Origin: Parvibaculum sp963696585
GTDB lineage: Bacteria > Pseudomonadota > Alphaproteobacteria > Parvibaculales > Parvibaculaceae
DNA: 64,000 nt
Assembly: GCA_963696585.1 (NCBI GenBank)
Contig: CAVOKW010000043.1
Span: forward strand, 62,001-126,000
Direction: 5' to 3'
Notes under the pieces: model-generated
What the model saw: only the letters and a program-made list of their open reading frames with translations
Database searches by the model: none
What the model was told of the DNA's origin: nothing
Shown: positions 45,993 to 55,724 of the stretch, one piece after another
How the letters are laid out: every line of letters begins with the position of its first letter
Numbering within the stretch: position 1 is the first letter of the stretch
Made by a program: the position numbers and the translations under genes

Positions 45993-47132
45993 ATGAGTAT
46001 TCGTCCCTGGCGTGACATAGCAAGGCGCAAGAGCCGCCAAATCCATGTCGGTTCCGTGCCGGTGGGAGGCGATGCGCCGATTGCTGTCCAGTCGATGACA
46101 AACACGATCACGGGCGATGCGGCGGCGACCATTGCGCAGGTGCAGGCGCTGGAGGCGGCGGGCGCCGATATTGTGCGCGTTTCCTGTCCCGATGAAGCGG
46201 CGACGGCGGCGCTCAAATCCATCGTCAAGGCGGTCAAGGTTCCGATTGTTGCCGATATCCATTTCCATTATCGCCGCGCCATTGAAGCGGCGCAGGCCGG
46301 GGCGGCCTGCCTGCGCATCAACCCCGGCAATATCGGTTCCGAACAGCGTGTGCGCGATGTCATTCAGGCGGCCAAGGATCATGGCTGTTCGATGCGTATT
46401 GGCGTCAATGCGGGATCGCTGGAGCGCGACCTGCTGGAAAAATATGGCGAGCCCTGCCCGGACGCGATGGTGGAAAGCGCGCTCGATCATGCCCGCATCT
46501 TGCAGGATCATGATTTTCATGAATTCAAGATCAGCGTGAAGGCGTCGGATGTTTTCATGACGGTCGCGGCCTATCAGCAGCTCGCCGACGTGATCGATTG
46601 TCCGCTGCATCTCGGCATTACCGAGGCCGGCGGCCTGATGTCCGGCACGATCAAATCGTCGATCGGCCTTGGCATGTTGTTGTGGTCGGGCATTGGCGAC
46701 ACGATCCGCGTGTCGCTGTCGGCTGATCCTGTGGAAGAAATCAAAGTCGGCTTTGATATTCTGAAGTCGCTGGGTTTGCGCCATCGCGGCGTGACGATCA
46801 TTTCCTGTCCGTCCTGTGCGCGGCAGGGGTTCAACGTCATTGAGACCGTGAAGCTGCTGGAAGAACGCCTGGCGCATATCGCCACGCCGATGTCGCTTTC
46901 GGTCATTGGCTGCGTTGTCAATGGACCGGGCGAAGCCATGCAGACAGATATCGGCTTTACCGGCGGCGGCGCGGGATCGGGCATGGTCTATCTGAGTGGC
47001 GTGACCGATCACAAACTCGCCAATGAAAATATCGTCGAGCATCTCGTCGAACTTGTGGAAGCCAAGGCCGCAGAAATCGAGGCGGCTCGCGCGCTTGGCG
47101 AGGCCCAGCCGCGGGCGCTGGCAGGGGATTAG
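45993..47132 (+). CDS. ispG: (E)-4-hydroxy-3-methylbut-2-enyl-diphosphate synthase
   Basis: 379-residue [4Fe-4S] enzyme of the MEP isoprenoid pathway, which turns MEcPP into HMBPP. It has the QSMTNTIT and VPIVADIHFHYRRAIEA barrel motifs and the cluster cysteines in ISCPSCARQGFN and GCVVNGPGEA. Start ATG at 45993. Normal length. It is followed 59 bp later by prfA. Confidence 0.97.
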   Translation: MSIRPWRDIARRKSRQIHVGSVPVGGDAPIAVQSMTNTITGDAAATIAQVQALEAAGADIVRVSCPDEAATAALKSIVKAVKVPIVADIHFHYRRAIEAAQAGAACLRINPGNIGSEQRVRDVIQAAKDHGCSMRIGVNAGSLERDLLEKYGEPCPDAMVESALDHARILQDHDFHEFKISVKASDVFMTVAAYQQLADVIDCPLHLGITEAGGLMSGTIKSSIGLGMLLWSGIGDTIRVSLSADPVEEIKVGFDILKSLGLRHRGVTIISCPSCARQGFNVIETVKLLEERLAHIATPMSLSVIGCVVNGPGEAMQTDIGFTGGGAGSGMVYLSGVTDHKLANENIVEHLVELVEAKAAEIEAARALGEAQPRALAGD

Positions 47133-47191
47133 CGGGCCATCCTTATTGGCGCGCCGCTTTCTCCCTTCCGATTCCACAGACTGATATTGAT

Positions 47192-48259
47192 ATGATTCCC
47201 CAGGATAAATTGCGCAGAGTGCTTGATCGCTTTGAAGCTGTCCGATCCGAACTCAATTCGGATGTGCCGCGTGAGCGCTTCGTGGCGCTGTCGCGTGAAC
47301 TCTCGGAGCTGACACCCGTCGTCGAGGCGATCAATGCGCTGCAAGACGCAAGGCAGGGTCGCGCCGAGGCTGAAACCATGCTCGCCGACCGCGAAATGGC
47401 GGCGATGGCGCGTGAAGAACTTGAGCGGCTGGATGTCGCCTTGCCCCAGCTTGAACATGATGTGCAGATCATGCTGCTGCCAAAGGATGCCGCTGACGAG
47501 CGCAATGTCATTCTCGAAGTGCGCGCCGGCACGGGGGGCGACGAGGCCGCGCTTTTTGCCGGGGATCTTTTCCGCATGTATGAACGCTATGCGGCCCTGC
47601 AAGGCTGGAAGGTCGAACTCATCAGCGCCTCGCCGGGTGAAGTGGGTGGCTTCAAGGAAATCATTGCCGAAGTTTCGGGCAAGGGGCCATTTGCACGATT
47701 GAAGTTTGAGTCGGGCGTGCATCGCGTGCAGCGCGTGCCGGTGACAGAAGGCGGCGGCCGCATTCACACATCGGCCGCCACCGTCGCCGTGCTGCCCGAG
47801 CCGGAGGAAGTCGATATCGTGATCGAAGACAAGGATCTTCGCATTGATGTCTATCGCGCCAGCGGTGCGGGCGGCCAGCATGTCAACAAGACTGAAAGTG
47901 CCGTGCGCATCACGCATTTGCCGACTGGCATTGTCGTGGCGCAGCAGGATGAGAAGTCGCAACACAAGAACAAGGCGCGCGCCTTGCAGATCCTGCGCGC
48001 CCGCATCTATGAAGCGGAACGCGAACGCGTGGACCGCGAGCGTGCCGCCGACCGGCGCGGTCAGGTTGGCTCGGGGGATCGCTCCGAGCGCATCCGCACC
48101 TATAACTTCCCGCAGAACCGTGTCACTGATCACCGCATCAACCTCACCTTGCACAAGCTCGAACTGGTTTTGGCAGGCGATGGGCTGGATGAAATGATTT
48201 CGGCGCTGATTGCCGAAGATCAGGCCGAACGTTTGGCGGCGATGGGCGAGGACGCCTGA
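47192..48259 (+). CDS. prfA: Peptide chain release factor 1
   Basis: 355-residue class I release factor for UAA/UAG. The GGQ motif that reaches the peptidyl-transferase centre is at residues 227-229 (SGAGGQHVNKTESAVR), and the codon-recognising PxT motif lies in the HRVQRVPVTEG piece. Start ATG at 47192. It is one base before prmC, whose product methylates this GGQ glutamine, so the two work as a pair. Confidence 0.97.
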   Translation: MIPQDKLRRVLDRFEAVRSELNSDVPRERFVALSRELSELTPVVEAINALQDARQGRAEAETMLADREMAAMAREELERLDVALPQLEHDVQIMLLPKDAADERNVILEVRAGTGGDEAALFAGDLFRMYERYAALQGWKVELISASPGEVGGFKEIIAEVSGKGPFARLKFESGVHRVQRVPVTEGGGRIHTSAATVAVLPEPEEVDIVIEDKDLRIDVYRASGAGGQHVNKTESAVRITHLPTGIVVAQQDEKSQHKNKARALQILRARIYEAERERVDRERAADRRGQVGSGDRSERIRTYNFPQNRVTDHRINLTLHKLELVLAGDGLDEMISALIAEDQAERLAAMGEDA

Positions 48260-48260
48260 G

Positions 48261-49157
48261 GTGGCGAGCCGCGAGCAAGCCTGGCGACAAGTGGCGGCGC
48301 AATTTCATGCGGCCGGTCTCGATCAGCCCCAGCTCGATGCGCGGCTGTTGCTGATGGCGGCTACGGGGATAGACGAGACGGAACTCATCATTGCTGGCGG
48401 TGAGCCGATATTACCTGCGGAGTCGCGACTTCTCGATGAAATGGCTGCGAGACGGTTGGCACATGAACCGGTGTCGCGCATTCTGGGCTTGCGTGAATTC
48501 TGGGGTTTGCCATTCGGGCTCAATGCCGCCACGCTTGATCCGCGCCCTGACAGTGAAACGATTGTCGAAACAGCATTGCGCTATTTGCCCGATGAGCGGG
48601 CGACGATTCTCGATCTGGGAACAGGCACGGGATGTCTGTTGCTGGCCTTGTTGAGCGAACGGCCTTGTGCCAGCGGACTTGGCATTGACATAGCGCCTCT
48701 GGCGGTTGAACAGGCGCGGGCCAATGCCGCCGATATCGGTCTGGCCGCACAAGCCCAATTTCGCTGCGGCAACTGGCATGAGGACATTTCGTCGCATTTT
48801 GACATGGTGATTTCGAATCCGCCCTATATTCCCCAGGCCGATATCGAGCGGCTTGCGCCGGAGGTTCGCCTGCATGATCCCTTGCTGGCGCTGGATGGTG
48901 GCGATGATGGATTGGCGGCCTATCGTATTTTGGCCAAGGCCATGCCGGGCCTTTTGCGAGCGGAGGGTCATTGCGTGGTCGAGTTTGCTCAAGGTCAGCA
49001 GGCGGCCGTTTCGACGCTCTTTCAGGGCGCCGGGCTTGAGATTCTCGAAATGGTGCCTGATCTGGCAGGTATCTTGCGGGTGGTCGTGGCAAGGCTGCCA
49101 CGGGATCAGGCACGTTCCTGCGATGTGATAAAAAAGGTTTGGAATGAGCCGATTTAG
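48261..49157 (+). CDS. prmC: Peptide chain release factor N5-glutamine methyltransferase
   Basis: 298-residue SAM-dependent methyltransferase that modifies the Gln of the GGQ motif in RF1 and RF2. It has motif I ILDLGTGTGCLLLALL (about 116-131) and the NPPY motif (186-189, ISNPPYIPQADI) that binds the glutamine. A GTG start one base after the prfA stop, with GCGAGGA before it, is chosen; the frame is open to 48210. Translation is surely coupled with prfA. Length is normal. Confidence 0.95.
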   Translation: MASREQAWRQVAAQFHAAGLDQPQLDARLLLMAATGIDETELIIAGGEPILPAESRLLDEMAARRLAHEPVSRILGLREFWGLPFGLNAATLDPRPDSETIVETALRYLPDERATILDLGTGTGCLLLALLSERPCASGLGIDIAPLAVEQARANAADIGLAAQAQFRCGNWHEDISSHFDMVISNPPYIPQADIERLAPEVRLHDPLLALDGGDDGLAAYRILAKAMPGLLRAEGHCVVEFAQGQQAAVSTLFQGAGLEILEMVPDLAGILRVVVARLPRDQARSCDVIKKVWNEPI

Positions 49158-49565
49158 CGGCTAGGTTCAGTCAGAGACGCAAGCCGGGGTGGGGCCTCGC
49201 TTATTGATGTTGGATTGTGAATGCTTATCTATAAGCAGGCGATGTCGGTTTGACCGGCTTTCAGCATCGAGGCTAGAGATCAATCCCGCAGGCAATGGCC
49301 TGGCTGGCCAGATTGAAGAGAGAATGTCGCCAAGGCCACGTGGCCTGGCAGCCAGAGCCTGAAACTCTTCGCATCCGAACTGACCGATCCGGCATTGGGC
49401 TGGATGGTTTGCAGACCGAAAGATCGGTCTTGAGGATGATGCAAGCCGGCATTGCCGGACGCATCCCTTTATCGGTGGCGCGGGCCCAAAGTGGCCCGGC
49501 ATGAGCGACAAAACCGGAATTACGAGACCAACTCACATGAACAGATCAGCGAGAATGAAGACCAT
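49158..49565. other. Intergenic stretch prmC / DUF4167
   Basis: 408 bp with no gene I can support. A broken hairpin (GATGC..CCGGC att GCCGG..GCATC, 49438-49465) lies about 100 bp before DUF4167. The stretch may hold a promoter and leader. Confidence 0.35.
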
Positions 49566-50279
49566 ATGAGGCAGGGGCAGAACAACTCCAAGCGCTCGCG
49601 CGGGCGCGGGCGGAAACCACAAGGCTCATCGTCAAACCGTGCTTTTGACAGCAATGGTCCTGATGTGAAGATCCGCGGTACGGCGGCTCATGTGTGTGAG
49701 AAATATCAGCAACTCGCGCGGGATGCGATTTCGGCGGGCGACCGTGTGATGGCTGAAAACTACTATCAGCATGCAGAGCATTACTATCGCCTGCTCATGG
49801 CCTCGCAGGTTGGTGCTGAAGGTCAGCCGCGCCCGCAGAATAATCTCGGCTATCGTCCTCAGGATGATGATGAAGATTATGATGACGATGATATGCAGGA
49901 CAATGGCGAGCAGCCACGTCACCCGGGCCAGCCCTATCATCAGAATGCCTCGCATAATGGCGGCAATGGCAATGGCGCTCATGCGTCGCAGAATGAGAAT
50001 GATGGTGGCGATGATGAGGATGATGGCGACATGCGCGCCGCGCCTCAGGGCCATGCGACTCAGGGCCATGCGCCTCAGGCCAATCCGAATCAGGGCAATG
50101 GCAATGCGGCAAATGCCGAAGGTGGACAGCCGCCGCGCCGTCGCCAGAATCGCCGTCGTCGCCAGCGCAGCGATGTGGGCAGCGAAGGCGCACCACGCCA
50201 TGAAGCAGGCGGTGAGGAGAGTTCTGCCGCGCCGATTGAAACGGCTTCAGAGCCTGTGGACAGCGCACCCGTCGTCTGA
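49566..50279 (+). CDS. DUF4167 domain protein
   Basis: 237-residue protein. Residues 1-95 form the DUF4167 domain (RQGQNNSKRSRGRGRKP, then AFDSNGPDVKIRGTAAHVCEKYQQLARDA, YYQHAEHYYRLL), typical of alphaproteobacteria. The rest is a disordered, very acidic stretch (DDDEDYDDDDMQD), a Gln/Asn/Gly-rich middle with a 15-base tandem repeat, and a basic RRRQNRRRRQR cluster near the end. The mix suggests RNA or DNA binding, but function is unknown. The ATG at 49566 is used from homology. Confidence 0.88.
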   Translation: MRQGQNNSKRSRGRGRKPQGSSSNRAFDSNGPDVKIRGTAAHVCEKYQQLARDAISAGDRVMAENYYQHAEHYYRLLMASQVGAEGQPRPQNNLGYRPQDDDEDYDDDDMQDNGEQPRHPGQPYHQNASHNGGNGNGAHASQNENDGGDDEDDGDMRAAPQGHATQGHAPQANPNQGNGNAANAEGGQPPRRRQNRRRRQRSDVGSEGAPRHEAGGEESSAAPIETASEPVDSAPVV

Positions 50280-50292
50280 TCGGCGTTGCCGA

Positions 50293-51057
50293 CTACAGGA
50301 TGATGTCATCGCCGAGTCTGATTGCGCCCGGCGTTTTCACCTCGGCATAAAGCCCCAGATCACTATGGCCATATGTCTGTAAGAGCGTCCTGGGTATTTC
50401 CATGTCGCGGTGCGCGCTCACCGGATTGACATTGGTTGCGGCGCAGCGTTCGGTGAGCTTGTAGCCTGTCATCTCGACGGTGCCGATTTTGAAGTCCCGG
50501 CCGACCCAGTCATGGTCCTGCCAGGCGGGGAGACCCTCGATATAGATATTGGCGCGGAAGCGCAGCGGATCGACATCACGTCCGATTTTGGTCGCGAGTT
50601 CCCTCACGCTGGCCAGATTGATGATCGAAATGAGCTTTGCCGGGCAATCGGAATGCGAAAATCCCGGTGCATGGGCCAGATGCGGCCTGCCTTTGGCCAG
50701 CGGCCCCATGAAGTCCTGCATGAAAGTTTCAAGATCGGCCCGGCCTTGTGCGCTGGAAAGATCGGCAACCAGTTTCGCCTCACCCTTGCGGGAAATGTGG
50801 AGCCTCATCTGCGCGTCGTCAAAACGTGTTTGCAGACTGGCGAGCGCCTCATGGCGCATCAGCATCAGAAACTTGATCTTGGGAAAATGCCTGGGCGCGG
50901 ACGGATCAAAGTCCGCCGAGCCATTTTCGAGGGCAAAAGCGCGATCCCAGGGAAAAGTGCCAGCTGTTTCGAGGCGGACCTCCTGAAGTGATTCGGGCGA
51001 GAGGCCCTTGACGGGGTATCGGTAAAGCGCGTTTACGCGCGCATTTGCTGCTGCCAC
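50293..51057 (-). CDS. MOSC domain protein
   Basis: 254-residue protein. It starts VAAANARVNALYRYPVKGLSPE and has an N-terminal MOSC beta-barrel-like region (MOSC_N) and the C-terminal MOSC domain with a conserved Cys in TERCAATNVNP, similar to the YiiM/mARC group that handles molybdenum cofactor or reduces N-hydroxylated compounds. A GTG start at 51057 with AGAGG before it is used in place of the longer frame. It is divergent from clpB. The exact substrate is not known. Confidence 0.85.
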   Translation of the reverse strand: MAAANARVNALYRYPVKGLSPESLQEVRLETAGTFPWDRAFALENGSADFDPSAPRHFPKIKFLMLMRHEALASLQTRFDDAQMRLHISRKGEAKLVADLSSAQGRADLETFMQDFMGPLAKGRPHLAHAPGFSHSDCPAKLISIINLASVRELATKIGRDVDPLRFRANIYIEGLPAWQDHDWVGRDFKIGTVEMTGYKLTERCAATNVNPVSAHRDMEIPRTLLQTYGHSDLGLYAEVKTPGAIRLGDDIIL

Positions 51058-51180
51058 GGGGCATATCCTCTCACTCGAAAGACAAAATACCGCAGTTCTC
51101 TGCCGCTTCGCCACCTTGTGTGGCGACAAAGACACACCATATCCGCAAGAGGGCAGCGCCATCTATCGGGTTGCCCCCGG

Positions 51181-51200
51181 CAACGCTCTTTTGAGCGTTG
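51181..51200. promoter_or_regulatory. Perfect hairpin upstream of clpB
   Basis: CAACGCTC (51181-51188) / GAGCGTTG (51193-51200) around TTTT, in the 251-bp gap between the MOSC gene and clpB. No T-run follows, so it is more likely a leader or operator than a terminator. It is not the CIRCE sequence. Confidence 0.45.
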
Positions 51201-51308
51201 TCGCCGATCATGACGGTAAGGCGCAAGCGCAAGAGTCCGCAACACATGCCGACCCCCGGTTGGATGGAAAGTGGACCGGCGGCCTTGCGTGCTTGAAAGG
51301 GACAGATA

Positions 51309-53939
51309 ATGGATATCGAGAAATATACAGACCGCTCGCGCGGCTTTATTCAGTCCGCCCAAGGGCTGGCGACGCGTAGTGGCCATCAGCGGTTTACGCC
51401 CGAGCACCTTCTCAAGGTGCTCCTGGATGATGAGGAAGGCCTGGCTGCCGGATTGATCCGCGCGGCGGGCGGTCGACCGGATCAAGCGCTGAGTGGCGTT
51501 GAAGCCGTGCTTGCCAAAATGCCAAAGGTTGAAGGGTCAGGGGCGGGTCAGCTTTATCTTGCGCCTGAAACAGCGAAAATATTCGATCAGGCCGAACAGC
51601 TTGCCAAGAAATCGGGGGACAGTTTTGTCACCGCCGAACGGCTGCTGCTGGCGCTGCTCATTTTGCCGGGCACTGACTCACACAAAATTCTTGCCACAGC
51701 CGGTGTCACCGCCCAGACGCTCAATGCTGCCATTGATCGCGTGCGAAAGGGACGCACGGCTGATTCGGCTTCATCCGAAGAAGGCTATGATGCCTTGAAG
51801 AAATATGCCCGCGATCTCACGGCAGATGCGCGATCGGGCAAACTTGATCCTGTGATCGGGCGCGATGAAGAGATTCGCCGCACGATTCAGGTTCTTTCAC
51901 GGCGCACGAAAAACAATCCGGTGCTGATTGGCGAGCCGGGTGTCGGTAAAACCGCGATTGCCGAAGGTCTGGCTTTGCGAATCGTCAATGGCGATGTGCC
52001 GGAAGGGCTCAAGAACAAGCAGCTCATGGCGCTTGATCTCGGTGCGCTGATTGCGGGCGCCAAATATCGTGGTGAGTTTGAGGAGCGCTTGAAGGCGGTG
52101 CTGGCTGAAATCAGTGGCGCGGATGGCGGGATCATTCTTTTCATCGACGAGATGCATCAGCTTGTCGGCGCGGGCAAGAGCGATGGCGCGATGGATGCCT
52201 CGAATCTTCTCAAGCCAGCGCTGGCGCGGGGTGATCTGCACTGCGTGGGCGCAACGACGCTTGATGAATATCGCAAATATGTCGAGAAGGATGCCGCTTT
52301 GGCGCGTCGCTTCCAGCCGATTTTTGTCGATGAACCGACGGTCGAAGACACGGTGTCGATTCTGCGCGGGCTGAAGGAAAAATATGAACTGCATCACGGC
52401 GTGCGAATCACGGATGCGGCGATTGTGGCCGCCGCCACGCTCGGGGATCGTTATATTGCCGATCGTTTTTTGCCGGATAAAGCCATCGATCTGATGGATG
52501 AAGCCGCCAGCCGCTTGCGCATGCAGGTTGATTCCAAGCCGGAAGAGCTTGATGAGATTGATCGCCGCGTGATCCAGCTCAAGATTGAGCGTGAGGCCCT
52601 GAAAAAAGAGACCGATGCAGCCTCAAAGGAACGGCTGAGCAAGCTCGACGTCGAGCTGGCCGAGCTTGAAAAGAAATCCGCTGATCTTGCCGGCAACTGG
52701 CAGGCAGAGAAATCCAAGCTCGCCAGCGCCCAGAAGATCAAGGAAGAGCTTGATGGTGCGCGCAATGAGCTTGTGCAGGCGCAACGCGCGGGCAAGCTCG
52801 AGCGCGCCTCGGAACTGGCTTATGGCATTATTCCCGATCTCGAACGCAAGCTCACCGAGACCGAGAAGAATGCCAGCAGCGCGGGGGCGATGGTTGAGGA
52901 AGCTGTGACCGAGGCCCATGTGGCGGGCATCGTGTCGCGCTGGACGGGCATTCCTGTCGATAAGATGCTCGAAGGTGAGCGCGACAAGCTGATCGGCATG
53001 GAAAAGGCACTCGGCAAGCGTGTTGTCGGCCAGAACGAAGCTGTGTCGGCTGTGTCGCGCGCGGTGCGACGGGCACGGGCCGGATTGCAGGATCCGAACC
53101 GGCCGATCGGGTCGTTCCTGTTTCTCGGGCCAACGGGTGTCGGCAAGACGGAGCTGACCAAGGCGCTGGCTGACTTCCTGTTTGATGACGATCAGGCGAT
53201 CTGTCGTCTCGATATGTCGGAATATATGGAAAAGCACTCCGTGGCTCGCCTCATTGGCGCGCCGCCCGGCTATGTCGGCTATGAGGAAGGCGGGGCGCTG
53301 ACCGAATCGGTCAGGCGTCGGCCCTATCAGGTCGTGCTGTTCGACGAGATCGAGAAGGCCCATCCCGATGTCTTCAATGTGCTGTTGCAGGTGCTTGATG
53401 ATGGCCGTCTGACCGACGGGCAGGGCCGCACGGTCGACTTCAAGAATGTGCTGATCATCATGACCTCGAATCTGGGGTCGGAATATCTTGCCGAACAGAA
53501 AGATGGCGAGGAGGTGGATGCGGTTCGCGAGCAGGTGATGGATGTGGTGCGTTCGCGGTTCCGGCCGGAATTCGTCAATCGTCTTGATGAGATTCTGCTG
53601 TTCCGTCGCCTGACGCGGGCGCAGATGGATGCGATCGTCGATATCCAGATGCGGGGCTTGCAGAAGCTGTTGGCGGCACGCCAGATCGAGATTCATCTCG
53701 ATCCGGCGGCGCGGAGCTGGCTTGCGGATGCCGGTTATGATCCGGTCTATGGGGCAAGGCCCCTGAAGCGGGTGATCCAGCGCGCCCTGCAGGACAATCT
53801 GGCGGATCTTTTGCTGATGGGCCGCATCAAGGATGGCGAGACGGTGAAGGTCACGGCAAGTGCGGATGGTCTGCTCATCAATGGTCATGCCGCAGGGCAT
53901 CATGATGCCGATGATGAGGTTCCGCCGGTGCTGCATTAA
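51309..53939 (+). CDS. clpB: ATP-dependent chaperone ClpB
   Basis: 876-residue Hsp100 disaggregase that works with DnaK to resolve protein aggregates. It has the N-domain (1-145), NBD1 with Walker A GEPGVGKT (208-215), the long coiled-coil middle domain (about 400-530; KLDVELAELEKKSADLA), NBD2 with GPTGVGKTE (607 onwards) and the C-terminal region. The start ATG at 51309 follows AAGGGA. Slightly longer than E. coli ClpB (857). It should be heat-induced, but no clear sigma-32 promoter was found in the 251 bp upstream. A strong terminator follows. Confidence 0.97.
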   Translation: MDIEKYTDRSRGFIQSAQGLATRSGHQRFTPEHLLKVLLDDEEGLAAGLIRAAGGRPDQALSGVEAVLAKMPKVEGSGAGQLYLAPETAKIFDQAEQLAKKSGDSFVTAERLLLALLILPGTDSHKILATAGVTAQTLNAAIDRVRKGRTADSASSEEGYDALKKYARDLTADARSGKLDPVIGRDEEIRRTIQVLSRRTKNNPVLIGEPGVGKTAIAEGLALRIVNGDVPEGLKNKQLMALDLGALIAGAKYRGEFEERLKAVLAEISGADGGIILFIDEMHQLVGAGKSDGAMDASNLLKPALARGDLHCVGATTLDEYRKYVEKDAALARRFQPIFVDEPTVEDTVSILRGLKEKYELHHGVRITDAAIVAAATLGDRYIADRFLPDKAIDLMDEAASRLRMQVDSKPEELDEIDRRVIQLKIEREALKKETDAASKERLSKLDVELAELEKKSADLAGNWQAEKSKLASAQKIKEELDGARNELVQAQRAGKLERASELAYGIIPDLERKLTETEKNASSAGAMVEEAVTEAHVAGIVSRWTGIPVDKMLEGERDKLIGMEKALGKRVVGQNEAVSAVSRAVRRARAGLQDPNRPIGSFLFLGPTGVGKTELTKALADFLFDDDQAICRLDMSEYMEKHSVARLIGAPPGYVGYEEGGALTESVRRRPYQVVLFDEIEKAHPDVFNVLLQVLDDGRLTDGQGRTVDFKNVLIIMTSNLGSEYLAEQKDGEEVDAVREQVMDVVRSRFRPEFVNRLDEILLFRRLTRAQMDAIVDIQMRGLQKLLAARQIEIHLDPAARSWLADAGYDPVYGARPLKRVIQRALQDNLADLLLMGRIKDGETVKVTASADGLLINGHAAGHHDADDEVPPVLH

Positions 53940-53966
53940 GGGCTGCAACAGGCCTCGGACAATGAA

Positions 53967-53993
53967 AAAGGGCTGGTGAAAACCAGCCCTTTT
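53967..53993. terminator. Terminator of clpB, bidirectional
   Basis: Eleven-base stem AAAGGGCTGGT (53967-53977) / ACCAGCCCTTT (53982-53992), loop GAAA, with an A-run on the left and T-run on the right; it can also end the convergent M23 transcript. Confidence 0.88.
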
Positions 53994-54017
53994 GCGTGCC
54001 GATGATCCGATGGCGGA

Positions 54018-55724
54018 TTAATTGGCGGTGATTTCCGGGCTCTTGGCGCCGGTTGAAACCTGCGCGACCTGGGTCAGGGTCGGGGTCTGCGCCATCTGCT
54101 TGTCAACGGCGGCGCGCTGCGTCTGGAAGGCTGCCATCTGCTTCTTGTCGAGCTTCACACCTGTCGCCATCTTGATCCCTTTGGGGTTTACTTTTTTACC
54201 GGCGATGATGATTTCATAATGGAGATGGGGGCCGGTTGAGCGTCCCGTCGAGCCGACATAACCGATGACGGCGCCCTGCTTCACGCGGGTGCCGCGCTTG
54301 ATGCCACGCGCAAAGGCGCTCATATGGCCGTAGGCTGTTTCGTAATTGTTACCGTGGCGAATCTTGACGAAATTGCCATAGCCATTGACCCAGCCGGCGG
54401 TCTCGATCTTGCCATCGCCAGCGGCATAAATGGGTGTGCCTTTGGGCGCGGCGAAGTCAACGCCTGCATGCATTTTGCTGTAGCCGAGAACGGGGTGACG
54501 GCGCATGCCGAAGCCGGAACTGATGCGGGCACCGTCGATGGGCGTGCGCATCAGGAACTTCTTCATGCTGTTGCCCTTGTCGTCGAAATAATCGACGGTG
54601 CCATCGGGCATTTCAAAGCGCCAGAGGCGATATTGCTTGCCTGAAACGGTGAGCGAGGCAAAAGCGATTTCGCCTTCTTTCACGGCGACACCGTCTTCAT
54701 CGAGCTTGCGGTCGAAATAGACTTCAAACTGATCGCCGGGGTGGATTTCGCGCTGGAAATCGACGCTGTAAGAGAACATGCGGATCATCTGGACGATGAT
54801 CTGGGCGGGGACACCGGCTTGTTCGGCATCAAGGAAAAGGCTTGATTTGATGGCGCCTTTGCCGCGCGCATAAGCCTGCGTCAGTTCTTTCTGGATTTCC
54901 TGGCTCGTATAACCGCCATCTTCGGAACGGCTGACATTGATCGAGCGCTCGATATCGGGCTGCAGGGAAATGGATGTCAGCAGCATGGCAGGCGTTGAGC
55001 CTGTCTCTACCGTGGCGTCGGATGCCGCCGTATCACCTGTCACGGGTGCCGCGCCTGCTTCGATGGGCGTCTTGATGAATGTCAGATCAATTGATTGGCC
55101 TGCGCGCAGTTTTGTCGGACTGTAGTGATCCTTCATGGCGGCGACGGCATGGTAGGCGTCCACGCGATCGGCACCGGCATTGGTCAGCACTTCCATCAGC
55201 GTCTCGCCTGAGCTGAGCTCGATGGTCGTGTGCATGATCCGGGGCTCGACCGGGGCGGCGGAAACGGGTTCAGCCTGCATGTCCAGTGTGCTGCGCAGAG
55301 CGTCCAGCGCGGGCTCGGCGTCAGGGGTCGGTTGCGGCGCCTGTTGTCCGGGGGCAGCCATCGTCAAGCGCGCGACCGGCATGCTGGTGGCGGTCTGGGC
55401 CACAAGCGGGTCCGCTCCCATGCCGGGCATATTCGACGCCATGATCTGAGGGGCGCTGTCAGCGGTCAGGGACGCCGTCGCGACGCCTTCATAGCTGGCG
55501 GTGACGGCATAAAGGCCTGCACCCAGAAGACCCAGGGAGAGCGCACCCATCACGCCTGCGGCGGCGAGCCAACGTCCATTGCCCAGGGCAACACGGCTGG
55601 CTGAGGCATAGAGCTTGGCGGTGAGGCGGAGATTGTTGCGGAAGCGCGGCCAATAGGCGCCTTCCATCTGCGATGTGGCAGCTGACTTGCTGGCGTCTTT
55701 CAATGGGGTCCCCGCGTCGTACAA
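54018..55724 (-). CDS. M23 family metallopeptidase, membrane-anchored
   Basis: 568-residue protein with a short cytoplasmic N-terminus, one membrane helix (about 53-75), a long periplasmic part (Ala/Pro-rich, with a LysM/OapA-like ELSSGETLMEVLTNAGA at about 170), then a LytM peptidase domain. The zinc ligands are intact: His419 and Asp423 (HAGVD) and His500/His502 (GPHLHYE). It should cut peptidoglycan cross-links in growth or division. The start is not settled: TTG at 55724 follows a G-run, TTG at 55703 follows GGGGA, and ATG at 55667 has no site. Monocistronic. Confidence 0.9.
   Translation of the reverse strand: MYDAGTPLKDASKSAATSQMEGAYWPRFRNNLRLTAKLYASASRVALGNGRWLAAAGVMGALSLGLLGAGLYAVTASYEGVATASLTADSAPQIMASNMPGMGADPLVAQTATSMPVARLTMAAPGQQAPQPTPDAEPALDALRSTLDMQAEPVSAAPVEPRIMHTTIELSSGETLMEVLTNAGADRVDAYHAVAAMKDHYSPTKLRAGQSIDLTFIKTPIEAGAAPVTGDTAASDATVETGSTPAMLLTSISLQPDIERSINVSRSEDGGYTSQEIQKELTQAYARGKGAIKSSLFLDAEQAGVPAQIIVQMIRMFSYSVDFQREIHPGDQFEVYFDRKLDEDGVAVKEGEIAFASLTVSGKQYRLWRFEMPDGTVDYFDDKGNSMKKFLMRTPIDGARISSGFGMRRHPVLGYSKMHAGVDFAAPKGTPIYAAGDGKIETAGWVNGYGNFVKIRHGNNYETAYGHMSAFARGIKRGTRVKQGAVIGYVGSTGRSTGPHLHYEIIIAGKKVNPKGIKMATGVKLDKKQMAAFQTQRAAVDKQMAQTPTLTQVAQVSTGAKSPEITAN

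Noticed and set aside
51280..51305. Sigma-32 promoter for clpB (GCTTGAAAG near 51290)
   Set aside because: The -35-like CTTGAAA lies too close to the start codon to leave room for a -10 element and leader.
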